Assembly: GCA_934489895.1 (NCBI GenBank)
Contig: CAKSST010000001.1
Span: forward strand, 124,001 to 188,000
DNA from: an uncultured Eubacteriales bacterium
GTDB taxonomy: Bacteria; Bacillota; Clostridia; Oscillospirales; Acutalibacteraceae
Direction of reading: 5' to 3'
Length of the DNA: 64,000 bases
Shown: piece by piece, positions 8,216 through 16,760 of the stretch
Layout: each line of letters starts with the position of its first letter
Position numbering within the stretch: position 1 is the stretch's first letter
Made by a program: the position numbers and the translations under genes
The notes under the pieces: generated by a model
Told to the model about the DNA's origin: nothing
The model's input: the letters and a program-made list of their open reading frames with translations, nothing else
Databases searched by the model: none

Positions 8216-9301
8216 ATGCCTAATCGTCTGTTTCAAAGCCTTATTTTCCAGATGAAAGATGTTATTGACCGCACCATTGGTGTTATGGACGAGAATGATA
8301 CAGTTATTTCCTGCAGTGACCCTAAATTGATGGGCTCTGTGCAGGATTTGGGTGATGCAAGTTACGGTTACGGAGCTGAAGCTTTTACAAGAGGTCAATA
8401 CACCTATAAGTCTTTTGGCGTACCGCAGCATCCTGAATATTATGTGTTCGTTGACGGTACTGACCGTCAGGCAGCGCAGTATTGTTCTATGCTTGCAATA
8501 TCACTTTCAAATGTTAAGCTGTACTATGATGAAAGATATGATAAATGCAATTTTGTTAAGAACATTATTCTTGACAATATTCTGCCGGGTGATATATATC
8601 TTAAAGCGCGTGATTTACGTTTTAATAACGACGTTAAGCGTACCGCCTTCCTTGTGCGTACAGTTTCGGGCAGCGATGTGCTCGCCTACGATATTATTCA
8701 AAAACTGTTCCCTGAGAAAAATAAGGATTTTGTTATAAGCATAAGCGAAACAGAAATTGCTCTTATTAAAGAAACAGGCAATGATATTGAACCTGTTGAC
8801 CTAGAAAATCTGGCAAAGTCTATAATAGATACACTGTCGAGTGAGTTTTTTGTTCAGGCAGTTGTCGGTATAGGCTCAACCGTTGACGGATTAAAGGATG
8901 TTGCCAGATCCTTTAAAGAAGCGCAGGTTGCCCTTGAGGTTGGCAAGGTATTTGACAATGACAATTACATTGTAAGCTACGGCAAGCTTGGTATTGCAAG
9001 ACTTATTTATCAGCTTCCTACCACACTTTGCGATTCTTTTTTGCGCGAAATATTTAAGACGGGTTCAATAGAAAGTCTTGATCAGGAAACATTATTTACC
9101 ATACAGAAATTCTTCGAGAACAATCTTAATGTTTCTGAAACCTCAAGAAAACTTTTTGTACACCGTAATACTCTGGTTTACCGTTTGGATAAAATCAAAA
9201 AGATTACCGGTCTTGATTTAAGAGAGTTTGACCATGCAATTGTTTTCAAAATTGCACTTATGGTTAAAAAATACCTTAATTCAAATCCCATGAAATATTA
9301 A
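8216..9301 (+). CDS. CdaR/PucR-type transcriptional regulator
   Basis: The 361-residue protein has an N-terminal sensor-like region and a GGDEF-like middle part. At the C-terminus (about 300-355) is the PucR helix-turn-helix, with NLNVSETSRKLFVHRNTLVYRLDK followed by HAIVFKIALMVKKYL. These regulators respond to small ligands such as sugar diacids, but the ligand cannot be read here. AAAGGAGAG precedes ATG 8216. It lies between a sugar ATPase and the ftsEX operon and may regulate either or neither. Confidence 0.82.
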   Translation: MPNRLFQSLIFQMKDVIDRTIGVMDENDTVISCSDPKLMGSVQDLGDASYGYGAEAFTRGQYTYKSFGVPQHPEYYVFVDGTDRQAAQYCSMLAISLSNVKLYYDERYDKCNFVKNIILDNILPGDIYLKARDLRFNNDVKRTAFLVRTVSGSDVLAYDIIQKLFPEKNKDFVISISETEIALIKETGNDIEPVDLENLAKSIIDTLSSEFFVQAVVGIGSTVDGLKDVARSFKEAQVALEVGKVFDNDNYIVSYGKLGIARLIYQLPTTLCDSFLREIFKTGSIESLDQETLFTIQKFFENNLNVSETSRKLFVHRNTLVYRLDKIKKITGLDLREFDHAIVFKIALMVKKYLNSNPMKY

Positions 9302-9329
9302 TTTAAATTTTATAAAGGCGTGAGTTATT

Positions 9330-10049
9330 TTGCAAGAGACAGCTACTACAGCTATAAATATACAAAAACCTATTATTGAGTTCCGTGGTGTTTCAAAAAG
9401 CTACGGAACCACATCCCACGCTTTATCTGACGTTAATCTGACCATTCAGCCAGGTGAGTTTGTCTTTATTGTCGGCTCATCAGGTGCAGGCAAGAGCACG
9501 TTGACAAAGCTTATTATGAGAGAGGAAAAGCCTAATACCGGTTCAATACACGTTAATGGCTTTAACCTTGTTAAAATGAAGCGCAAGGATGTGCCTAAGC
9601 TTCGCAGAACAATGGGTATCGTTTTCCAGGATTTCAGGCTTATCCCTAATATGAATATTTTTAACAACGTTGCTTTTGCAATGCGTGTTATAGGAGCAAA
9701 TCAGCGCGATATACGTCGTGATGTTGCACGTGCGCTTTCAAGAGTAAGTCTTGGTCACAAGGCTTATTCAAAACCGGACGAGCTTTCCGGCGGTGAGCAG
9801 CAGCGTGTAGGTTTGGCAAGGGCTATTGTTAACAAACCTAAACTTATAATTGCGGACGAGCCTACCGGTAACGTTGATCCCAATATGTCTTATGAGATTG
9901 TTGGTTTGCTTGACGAGATAAACAAAAGAGGAACAACAGTTATAATGGTAACCCACAACCATGACCTTGTACGTGATTTCAAGCATAGGGTAATTATGCT
10001 GCACGAGGGTAAGATTGTTGCAGATAATGCTGAGGGGGCCATGGAATAA
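9330..10049 (+). CDS. ftsE: Cell division ATP-binding protein FtsE
   Basis: The 239-residue ATPase shows Walker A GSSGAGKSTL near residue 45, VFQDFRLIPN at the Q-loop (typical of FtsE), signature LSGGEQQRVGLARAI and Walker B LIIADEPTGNVDP. With FtsX it forms the complex that switches on peptidoglycan hydrolases at the septum or side wall. The likely start is TTG 9330 after AAAGGCGTGA. The stop overlaps the ftsX ATG by one base. Confidence 0.94.
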   Translation: MQETATTAINIQKPIIEFRGVSKSYGTTSHALSDVNLTIQPGEFVFIVGSSGAGKSTLTKLIMREEKPNTGSIHVNGFNLVKMKRKDVPKLRRTMGIVFQDFRLIPNMNIFNNVAFAMRVIGANQRDIRRDVARALSRVSLGHKAYSKPDELSGGEQQRVGLARAIVNKPKLIIADEPTGNVDPNMSYEIVGLLDEINKRGTTVIMVTHNHDLVRDFKHRVIMLHEGKIVADNAEGAME

Positions 10050-11134
10050 TGAAAATCACAAGTGTAAAATACCTTGCGGGCGAGGGTGTTAAAAACGTCT
10101 GGGTTAACAGATTGATGTCGCTTGCATCTATTGGTGTATTGGTTGCCTGTATGACCTTGATTGGTCTTGCAATATTACTATCTCTTAATGTTGATAAAAG
10201 TTTGGGCATGCTTGAACAGCAGAATGTTATTATGGTTTACTTTAATGACCAAAATTCTGTTTTGTATGGCAGCGAGAAAACAGATACTTCATCTTCAAAC
10301 AGTGCTGCTTCAGACACGGCAACACAGAGTACAACAGACGGTACCGGACAGGATACTCAGCAGCCTGCTGCAGAAACTGACAATTTAGGCTTGCCTATTG
10401 ATTCATATACAGTACATAATGAGGAAGAAGCGCTTGCGGTTTGTGAGGCTTTAAGACAGATTGATAATGTGTTGAGCGTTGAATATATTTCTGCAGAGCA
10501 AGGTCTTGAAAGCGTAAAAGAATCGATGCTTGAGGGACAGGCGGAATATTTTGAGTTTTTGGATGAAGAATACGGAAATCCGCTTTCTGCAGGTGCAAAG
10601 GTTGTATTTAAGGATCTTGGACTGTTTGAGCAAACAATAGAAAAAATTTCTCAGACCGAGGGTGTTGACACTATTGTTTCACAAAGTGAGCTTGCTAAAA
10701 AGATAACCTCAATCCGAGACGGTATATCTATTGCAGGCGTTTGGATTATTGCTATACTTTTGGTAATTGCTTTGGTTATTGTTTCTAATACCATTCGCAT
10801 TACCATATATAACAGAAAGCTTGAAATCAGTATTATGAAAGCGGTTGGCGCAACCGACTCTTTTGTAAGGCTGCCGTTTATTGTTGAGGGCATTACGATT
10901 GGTATTATTTCTGCCTTGCTTTCAGAAGGATTTGTATATTTTGCATACAGAATAATACTTGACACCATAAGAAATACGCTTGGCATGGACAGCGTTGTTG
11001 CTTTCTCGTCGGTAGCGTTTGCTTTGCTTGGTATATTCCTGGTAATTGGTATACTTGCAGGCTCAATAGGCAGTGCAATTATTGTAGGTAAATATCTTAA
11101 GAGAGAGGGAAGTGAATTTCGTGCGTTTGCATAA
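10049..11134 (+). CDS. ftsX: Cell division permease-like protein FtsX
   Basis: The 361-residue protein has one N-terminal membrane segment, a large outside loop and three C-terminal membrane segments, as in FtsX. The C-terminal region with VSNTIRITIYNRKLEISIMKAVGAT is diagnostic. The loop contains a low-complexity Ser/Thr/Gln-rich insert (about residues 75-110), which makes this FtsX longer than the usual 300 or so. The loop is the part that contacts the hydrolase. Two M23 hydrolase genes lie just downstream, consistent with that partnership. Confidence 0.93.
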   Translation: MKITSVKYLAGEGVKNVWVNRLMSLASIGVLVACMTLIGLAILLSLNVDKSLGMLEQQNVIMVYFNDQNSVLYGSEKTDTSSSNSAASDTATQSTTDGTGQDTQQPAAETDNLGLPIDSYTVHNEEEALAVCEALRQIDNVLSVEYISAEQGLESVKESMLEGQAEYFEFLDEEYGNPLSAGAKVVFKDLGLFEQTIEKISQTEGVDTIVSQSELAKKITSIRDGISIAGVWIIAILLVIALVIVSNTIRITIYNRKLEISIMKAVGATDSFVRLPFIVEGITIGIISALLSEGFVYFAYRIILDTIRNTLGMDSVVAFSSVAFALLGIFLVIGILAGSIGSAIIVGKYLKREGSEFRAFA

Positions 11135-12320
11135 TAAGGCTTTACAGCGTATAATATGCATGCTTCTCGGAATTGTTATGCTGGTAGGCAGTATCGGTAT
11201 AAATGCTTCTGCAAAAAGCGTTTCTGAGCTCCAAGCTGAAATTAGCAAATTGGAGCAGGAAGCGTCAAAAATTGAAAATGAATTAAAATCTCTTAAAAAT
11301 GATAAAGCGGCCAAAGAAAAATATAAAAGTCAGCTTGAAAAATCAATTGCAAACTATGAGTCGCAGATATCAACTTGTGAAAAATATCTTGAGACCTATA
11401 ATGCGCAAATTGCAAACATCAACTCAGACATTGAAAAGACCGATGTTGAGCTTAATAATGCAATAAATACTTTTAAAAAGCGGCTAAGATATATGTACAT
11501 GACATCTTCCTCTTCGGGCGATATGTCAATACTTATAGGTTCTGACGATTTTGCAACCTATTTATCAATGACTGAATTTTCTAAAACTGTTTCGGATTAT
11601 GATAAAAAGATAATAGATAATGTGAAATATTTATTGTCAACGCTTAACGGACAGAAAAATTCTGTAAATGTTCTTGTCGAACAGCAAAACAGCATAAGAA
11701 AATCTTTGGCAAATAAAAAAGCAACTCTTGATGCGCAGGTTAAGGAATTGAAGAGTATTATAAGTTCCATAAGCTCTGAAACGGGTACTTTGAGCGCACA
11801 GCTTAAACAGGTTCAGGCTGATATGGATGCCTACGAAGCAGAGGTACAACGAATTATTGCCGAGGCATCAGACACGAGCTTTATGTTCTCCGGTCAGTTT
11901 TTATGGCCCGTTAAGGGATATTACACATTATCCTCACAGTACGGATACCGTGTGCATCCTATTACAGGTGAAAAGAAACTGCATAAGGGCATAGATATTG
12001 CGGGTAGCGGCATAGGAGGCCAACCTGTATTGGCTGCCGCTGATGGCGAGGTAATGCGTGCCGAAATTAACGGTTCCTTAACATCGGGATACGGCAGATA
12101 TGTTGTTATTAACCACGGTAAATCCGACGGTGTTCTTTATACCACGCATTATGCGCATTTAAAGTCGTATGTGGTTTCGCCCGGTCAGACCGTTAAAAAG
12201 GGACAGGTTATAGCCTATGTAGGCTCAACAGGTTCTTCAACGGGAAACCATTTGCATTTTGAAATACGTAAGGACGGTACAGCCGTTAATCCTATGAACT
12301 ATTTTTCTAAAGTAAAATAG
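11121..12320 (+). CDS. CwlO/EnvC-like coiled-coil M23 peptidoglycan hydrolase (first copy)
   Basis: The protein (399 residues from GTG 11121) has a signal peptide (about 1-30, ending near NASAKS), a long coiled coil (about 33-250) and a C-terminal LytM/M23 domain. Zinc ligands are visible in HKGIDIAG, THYAHL and HLHFEIR. The gene overlaps the end of ftsX, and FtsEX is known to activate hydrolases of this build through the coiled coil. GAGGGA lies ten bases before GTG 11121; an alternative GTG at 11112 is too close to it. The next gene is a paralogue. Confidence 0.9.
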   Translation: MRLHNKALQRIICMLLGIVMLVGSIGINASAKSVSELQAEISKLEQEASKIENELKSLKNDKAAKEKYKSQLEKSIANYESQISTCEKYLETYNAQIANINSDIEKTDVELNNAINTFKKRLRYMYMTSSSSGDMSILIGSDDFATYLSMTEFSKTVSDYDKKIIDNVKYLLSTLNGQKNSVNVLVEQQNSIRKSLANKKATLDAQVKELKSIISSISSETGTLSAQLKQVQADMDAYEAEVQRIIAEASDTSFMFSGQFLWPVKGYYTLSSQYGYRVHPITGEKKLHKGIDIAGSGIGGQPVLAAADGEVMRAEINGSLTSGYGRYVVINHGKSDGVLYTTHYAHLKSYVVSPGQTVKKGQVIAYVGSTGSSTGNHLHFEIRKDGTAVNPMNYFSKVK

Positions 12321-12339
12321 CGTTTTATGAGGTGTAGTA

Positions 12340-13512
12340 TTGAGTAAGAAAAGTTTGAAGCATTTGCTATGTCTGATTTTAGGTGTTTTGCTTGTACTTT
12401 CAAGTGCAACTGCAGTGCCAACAATTGCGGCGACAGATCAAGAACTGCAAAATCAGATTGATGAGCTTGAAGAAAAATCCAAAGAGCTTGAAGCTGAAAT
12501 TAAAGCTTTAAAGAAGGACAAGTCTCAACAGCAAGCACTAAAGAATGCTTTGCAGAAGAAAATTAACAATGTTCAGGAAGAAATAAATCTTTGCAATTCT
12601 AAAATAAGCGATTATCAGACCAAGATTAAGGAAAGCGAAGAACTTATTTCGCAAAAGAACGCTGAGATGGAGGATAATATACAATCCTTCAAAAGCAGAT
12701 TAAGAATTATTTATATGTCCGGTAACGGCAGCGGCAGTGTAAATATTTTGCTTGGCGCTGATGATTTTATGGATTTTCTTACACTTTCTGCTTTAACAGG
12801 TAAGGTTTCTTCAAGAGATAAAGCTCTCATGGAGGATATCAAAGCAGAAATTATGGAAATACAGGCTCAGGAAGAAGTTTTAAGAACATATATTGAAGCG
12901 CAAAACGCTGCAAAAGCTACTCTGGCTGAGAAAAAGTCAGTTCTTAACGCTGATATGTCAGAGCATGACGAAATTTTGGATGAACTTAATTCTGAACAGA
13001 AAAAGCTTGAAAGTGAGAATAAGGCTTACGAAAAAGCCATACAGGCAATAGAAGACGAAATTGCTTCTAAGAATAAGATTGCTTCCCAGTCGGGCATTGT
13101 TTACGACGGCGGACAGTTCATATGGCCTACACCGGGATATTATAATGTTTACTCCGGATATGGTCAAAGACGCGGGAAATTGCACAAGGGAATTGATATT
13201 TCTCAAAGCGGTATAAATGGTGCAAAAATTGTTGCATCGGCAAGCGGCGTTGTTATTGCGGCTGGATGGAACAGCGGCGGCTACGGCAACTATGTTATGA
13301 TTAACCATGGTACATTGAATGGAAAAACATACATCACCTTATATGCGCATATGAGTAAGGTAGGCACATCTGTTGGCGCCAGGGTTAATAAAGGCCAGTC
13401 TATTGGCAATGTTGGTTCAACCGGACGTTCAAGCGGACCGCATTTGCATTTTGAAATACGCGTAAACGGCTCGCCTCAAAATCCTATGAGTTTCTTCAGC
13501 AAAGTAAAATAG
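12340..13512 (+). CDS. CwlO/EnvC-like coiled-coil M23 peptidoglycan hydrolase (second copy)
   Basis: The 390-residue protein repeats the design of its neighbour: signal peptide (about 1-31, ending near TIAATDQ), coiled coil (about 35-245) and an M23 domain with HKGIDISQ, LYAHMSK and HLHFEIR. The zinc ligands are intact in both copies. The likely start is TTG 12340 after GAGGTG. The two copies are clearly paralogous but have diverged along the coiled coil, so they may answer to FtsEX differently or work at different sites. Confidence 0.9.
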   Translation: MSKKSLKHLLCLILGVLLVLSSATAVPTIAATDQELQNQIDELEEKSKELEAEIKALKKDKSQQQALKNALQKKINNVQEEINLCNSKISDYQTKIKESEELISQKNAEMEDNIQSFKSRLRIIYMSGNGSGSVNILLGADDFMDFLTLSALTGKVSSRDKALMEDIKAEIMEIQAQEEVLRTYIEAQNAAKATLAEKKSVLNADMSEHDEILDELNSEQKKLESENKAYEKAIQAIEDEIASKNKIASQSGIVYDGGQFIWPTPGYYNVYSGYGQRRGKLHKGIDISQSGINGAKIVASASGVVIAAGWNSGGYGNYVMINHGTLNGKTYITLYAHMSKVGTSVGARVNKGQSIGNVGSTGRSSGPHLHFEIRVNGSPQNPMSFFSKVK

Positions 13513-13516
13513 AATT

Positions 13517-13549
13517 ACAGAGCAGCTTAAAAAACGGTTGCTCTGTTTT
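13517..13549 (+). terminator. Possible weak terminator inside the cell-wall operon
   Basis: ACAGAGCAGC and GTTGCTCTGT form a ten-pair stem, followed by only a short T run. It may give partial termination before the protease gene. Confidence 0.45.
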
Positions 13550-13566
13550 AATATAGGTTGGTTTTT

Positions 13567-14730
13567 ATGAAAACTATTTCAAGAAAAAAGTTTATTACGG
13601 TTATAAGCATCATTGCTGTGGTTTGTCTTTTATTTGTATCCGCGGCGGGTATTTTTGTTTTTAAGTTTTACAGCAGATACTCAAAATTGATAGAAATTGA
13701 CAAGATTGTCCGTAACAATTATTTTTGGGAAATTGATGAAAATGTACTCACTGATGCAATCTGTGAGGGTTACATTGACGGTATAGGGGATAAGTACGCT
13801 TATTATAAGAACAATGAGGAAACCGAGAACAAAAAACTGGATACACAAGGCAAAACAATAGGTATTGGTGTATATGTAACCCAAAATCCCGATAACGGTA
13901 ATATTGTTGTTACAAATGTTATGAATAACTCTCCTGCAAGCAAGGCAGGGCTTAGGCAATTTGATGAGATTGTTGCAATAGGCGACATTACTGTTGATGA
14001 ATTATCCTATAAAGAAGCTATTGATTTGCTTAAGTGTGAGCAGGATGATATAATTAATATTACGGTTTTACGCGGTAAACAGCATATTGATATAAGACTT
14101 TTATGTGAAGAGTTTACCACACAAAATGTATATTACAGAACAATTGACAATATTGGTTATATTAAAATAATATCATTTGACCGTGTGACCTATAAACAGT
14201 TTGAAATTGCTGTAGAAGCGCTTGTCAAGCAGGGAGTAAAGGGACTTATTTTTGATGTGCAGGGCAATTCGGGCGGCACTTTCGATGCAATGAGTGAAAT
14301 GCTTGATATGCTTGTTGGAGAAGATGATCTTCTTACAATTGAATATGCTGACGACACCAAAAAGAAAGCTTGTCATTCTGATGAAAATGAGATTGATTTG
14401 CCAATGGCGGTCTTGATGGACTCAAATTCTGCAAGCGCTTCAGAGCTGTTTGCAGCAACCCTGCGTGATTACGGCAAAGCGGTACTCATTGGTGAAAAAA
14501 CCTACGGTAAGTGTGTTATGCAACGATCTTACACACTCAGCGATGGCACATCAATACGTATTACAATAGCAAAATGCCTAACAAAAAGCGGATATGATTT
14601 TAACGGCAAAGGGCTTGAGCCTGATATCGCAATTGAACTTAACAGCGAGCAGGAAAAATATTATTATAAGCTTGATGATGACGAAAACCCGCTTATTATT
14701 GCTGCGGCAGATTGGATAAACAAACAATGA
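13567..14730 (+). CDS. Carboxyl-terminal processing protease, S41 family (CtpA-like)
   Basis: The product (387 residues from ATG 13567) has one N-terminal membrane anchor (about 8-32), a PDZ domain (about 90-170, NNSPASKAGLRQFDEIVAI) and an S41 protease domain. The catalytic Ser is in DSNSASASELF and the Lys lies in GEKTYGKCVMQ. CtpA-type enzymes cleave exported proteins from the C-terminus and often process cell-wall hydrolases or their regulators. Its place after the M23 pair fits that. The stop overlaps the next gene in ATGA. Confidence 0.9.
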   Translation: MKTISRKKFITVISIIAVVCLLFVSAAGIFVFKFYSRYSKLIEIDKIVRNNYFWEIDENVLTDAICEGYIDGIGDKYAYYKNNEETENKKLDTQGKTIGIGVYVTQNPDNGNIVVTNVMNNSPASKAGLRQFDEIVAIGDITVDELSYKEAIDLLKCEQDDIINITVLRGKQHIDIRLLCEEFTTQNVYYRTIDNIGYIKIISFDRVTYKQFEIAVEALVKQGVKGLIFDVQGNSGGTFDAMSEMLDMLVGEDDLLTIEYADDTKKKACHSDENEIDLPMAVLMDSNSASASELFAATLRDYGKAVLIGEKTYGKCVMQRSYTLSDGTSIRITIAKCLTKSGYDFNGKGLEPDIAIELNSEQEKYYYKLDDDENPLIIAAADWINKQ

Positions 14731-15212
14731 GTAAAAAGATTGCTATAAGAGTTTTTTGTTTTACAGCAGCGCTTGCTGTTATGACATTTATTTTTATAAT
14801 GTCTGCGAAGAACGCAACAGATTCAAGTGATATAAGCAAGTCCTTTACACGAGAAATGCTTGAATTTATTTTAAAAGGTTTTGATGGACTGTCTGAGCAG
14901 CGTCAGGAAATTATTATAAGTAATTTGCAGTTTATAATAAGAAAATCGGCACACGCATTTATTTATACCGTTTTGGGCGCGTTGTTTGCAGGCGGATTTT
15001 TAACTTTTGACTATATAAAAAAGATAAAAAGCTTTTTTGTGCCGTTTGCATGCAGTGCAATATATGCCGCAAGCGATGAAATACATCAGCTGTTTGTGCA
15101 GGGGAGGTCCTGCGAATTTAGAGATATGTGTATTGACAGCGCGGGATCGGCAATCGGTATTTTGATAGTATTACTTATAAATTACATTATAAACCGAAAC
15201 AGAATTAAATAA
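14727..15212 (+). CDS. VanZ family membrane protein
   Basis: The protein (161 residues from ATG 14727) has about four membrane segments. It carries the VanZ pattern: an acidic region near FTREMLEF, IRKSAHAFIYTVLGAL and YAASDEIHQLFVQGRSCEFRDMCID. VanZ-like proteins alter sensitivity to lipoglycopeptides in some Firmicutes, but their biochemistry is unclear. ATG overlaps the protease stop (ATGA), so translation is probably coupled. Confidence 0.87.
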   Translation: MSKKIAIRVFCFTAALAVMTFIFIMSAKNATDSSDISKSFTREMLEFILKGFDGLSEQRQEIIISNLQFIIRKSAHAFIYTVLGALFAGGFLTFDYIKKIKSFFVPFACSAIYAASDEIHQLFVQGRSCEFRDMCIDSAGSAIGILIVLLINYIINRNRIK

Positions 15213-15265
15213 AAAAGTACCCGTTGTTTTACAAAAAAAGCAGTATAACAATAGGTGCTTTTTAT
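15207..15265 (+). terminator. Probable terminator after vanZ
   Basis: AAAAAAGTACC at the left and GGTGCTTTTTA at the right enclose an inner TTGTT/AACAA pairing. The stem is interrupted, but it ends in a T-rich run. Confidence 0.5.
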
Positions 15266-15282
15266 ATTTTTTTGAAAAAGCC

Positions 15283-15311
15283 TTGACAATACAAAGCATA
15301 TTGTATACAAT
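15283..15311 (+). promoter_or_regulatory. Promoter with overlapping GntR-type palindromic operator for the citrate operon
   Basis: TTGACA at 15283-15288 and TACAAT at 15306-15311 are 17 bases apart. The perfect palindrome ATTGTATACAAT covers 15300-15311 and includes the whole -10 box. It matches the yGT-N-N-ACr core known for FadR/FCD-type GntR regulators, and such a regulator is the fourth gene of this operon. A repressor bound here would block RNA polymerase. Confidence 0.65.
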
Positions 15312-15350
15312 TATACAATGCTTATTATTGTTGCAGAAAGTGGTGTTAAA

Positions 15351-16748
15351 ATGGCTGATGATAAAGAACTGTTACTGAAAGATCATAAACGGCTTGAGCT
15401 TAATAAATCTACGCATTTATTAGAGCAGACCGAGTTTGATTATACCTTGCAGGACGTGGCTGAGCCTAACCTCTATCGCAGACTTTTTGATTATGAAAGT
15501 GTGCCTAAAATTTCTTTTAACAGACGTCTTGTACCTATGTCTTGTCCTGAAAACATCTGGATAACGGACACAACCTTCCGTGACGGTCAACAGTCGCGAG
15601 AGCCGTATACAACGGAACAGATTGTTGATTTGTATAAAATGATACACCGCCTTGGCGGACCGAAGGGTATTGTAAAACAGAGCGAATTTTTTCTTTACAG
15701 CAAAAAAGATAGGGATGCTGTGTATAAGTGTATGGAACTTGGTTACAAGTTTCCTGAGGTTACAAGCTGGATAAGAGCTTCTAAAAAAGACTTTGAAATG
15801 GTAAAGGAAATTGGTTTAAAGGAAACGGGCATTTTGGTTTCCTGCTCTGATTATCATATTTTCTATAAGATGAAGATGACACGCCGCCAGGTAATTGACC
15901 ATTATTTAGGTGTGGTTAAGGAATGCATGGAAACCGGTGTGAGACCGCGTTGCCATCTGGAAGATATAACAAGGGCAGACTTTTATGGTTTTGTTGTTCC
16001 TTTTGTACTTGAACTTTCAAAGCTGATGAAGGAAACAGGAATACCCGTAAAGATACGCGCTTGTGATACTATGGGCTATGGCGTAAGCATACCGGGTGCC
16101 GCGTTACCGAGAAGTGTTCCCGGCATTATATACGGTCTTAACCATCATGCAAGAATTCCCAGCGAGTTGATTGAGTGGCACGGTCATAATGATTTTTACT
16201 GCGCGGTAAGCAACTCTACAACGGCTTGGTTATACGGAGCATCAGGTGTTAACTGCTCCTTGCTTGGTATTGGTGAGCGGACTGGTAATACACCGCTTGA
16301 GGCAATGGCTATATGGTACGCACAGCTGCGCGGCACTACCGACGGAATGGATTTGAGCGTTATTTCGGAAATTGCCGATTATTATAAAAATGAGCTCAAA
16401 TATGATATCCCGTCCAGAACGCCTTTTGTTGGTGAGGACTTTAACGTAACACGCGCGGGCGTACACGCTGACGGTCTGTTAAAGAATGAAGAAATATATA
16501 ACATTTTCAATACGGGCAAGATTTTAGGCCGTCCTCCCAAAGTAATGATAAGCAATACCTCAGGCGCGTCCGGAATAGCGCACTGGATTAACAGCTATTA
16601 CGGTCTTACGGGTGATGATGCAATTTCTAAGGATCACCCTGAGGTTATTGCAATAAAAAAATGGGTTGACCGGGAATACGACTCCGGCCGTGTGACCGCA
16701 ATATCTGATATGGAATTGATTGAAAGAACCAAAAACTTTGCAAAATAA
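15351..16748 (+). CDS. Re-type citrate synthase (isopropylmalate/homocitrate synthase family)
   Basis: The product (465 residues from ATG 15351) is a DRE-TIM metallolyase. The strand WITDTTFRDGQQSREP carries the catalytic Arg-Asp, and the HGHND motif holds the metal ligands. It has none of the Si-citrate synthase motifs. The immediate neighbours are aconitase and isocitrate dehydrogenase, which fits the Re-citrate synthase described in clostridia such as C. kluyveri; that enzyme supplies 2-oxoglutarate for glutamate. The main alternatives are isopropylmalate or homocitrate synthase, but the gene set argues for citrate. An ATG at 15318 lies at the expected transcription start, so 15351 is preferred. 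Confidence 0.82.
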   Translation: MADDKELLLKDHKRLELNKSTHLLEQTEFDYTLQDVAEPNLYRRLFDYESVPKISFNRRLVPMSCPENIWITDTTFRDGQQSREPYTTEQIVDLYKMIHRLGGPKGIVKQSEFFLYSKKDRDAVYKCMELGYKFPEVTSWIRASKKDFEMVKEIGLKETGILVSCSDYHIFYKMKMTRRQVIDHYLGVVKECMETGVRPRCHLEDITRADFYGFVVPFVLELSKLMKETGIPVKIRACDTMGYGVSIPGAALPRSVPGIIYGLNHHARIPSELIEWHGHNDFYCAVSNSTTAWLYGASGVNCSLLGIGERTGNTPLEAMAIWYAQLRGTTDGMDLSVISEIADYYKNELKYDIPSRTPFVGEDFNVTRAGVHADGLLKNEEIYNIFNTGKILGRPPKVMISNTSGASGIAHWINSYYGLTGDDAISKDHPEVIAIKKWVDREYDSGRVTAISDMELIERTKNFAK

Positions 16749-16760
16749 GGAGTAAGAATA

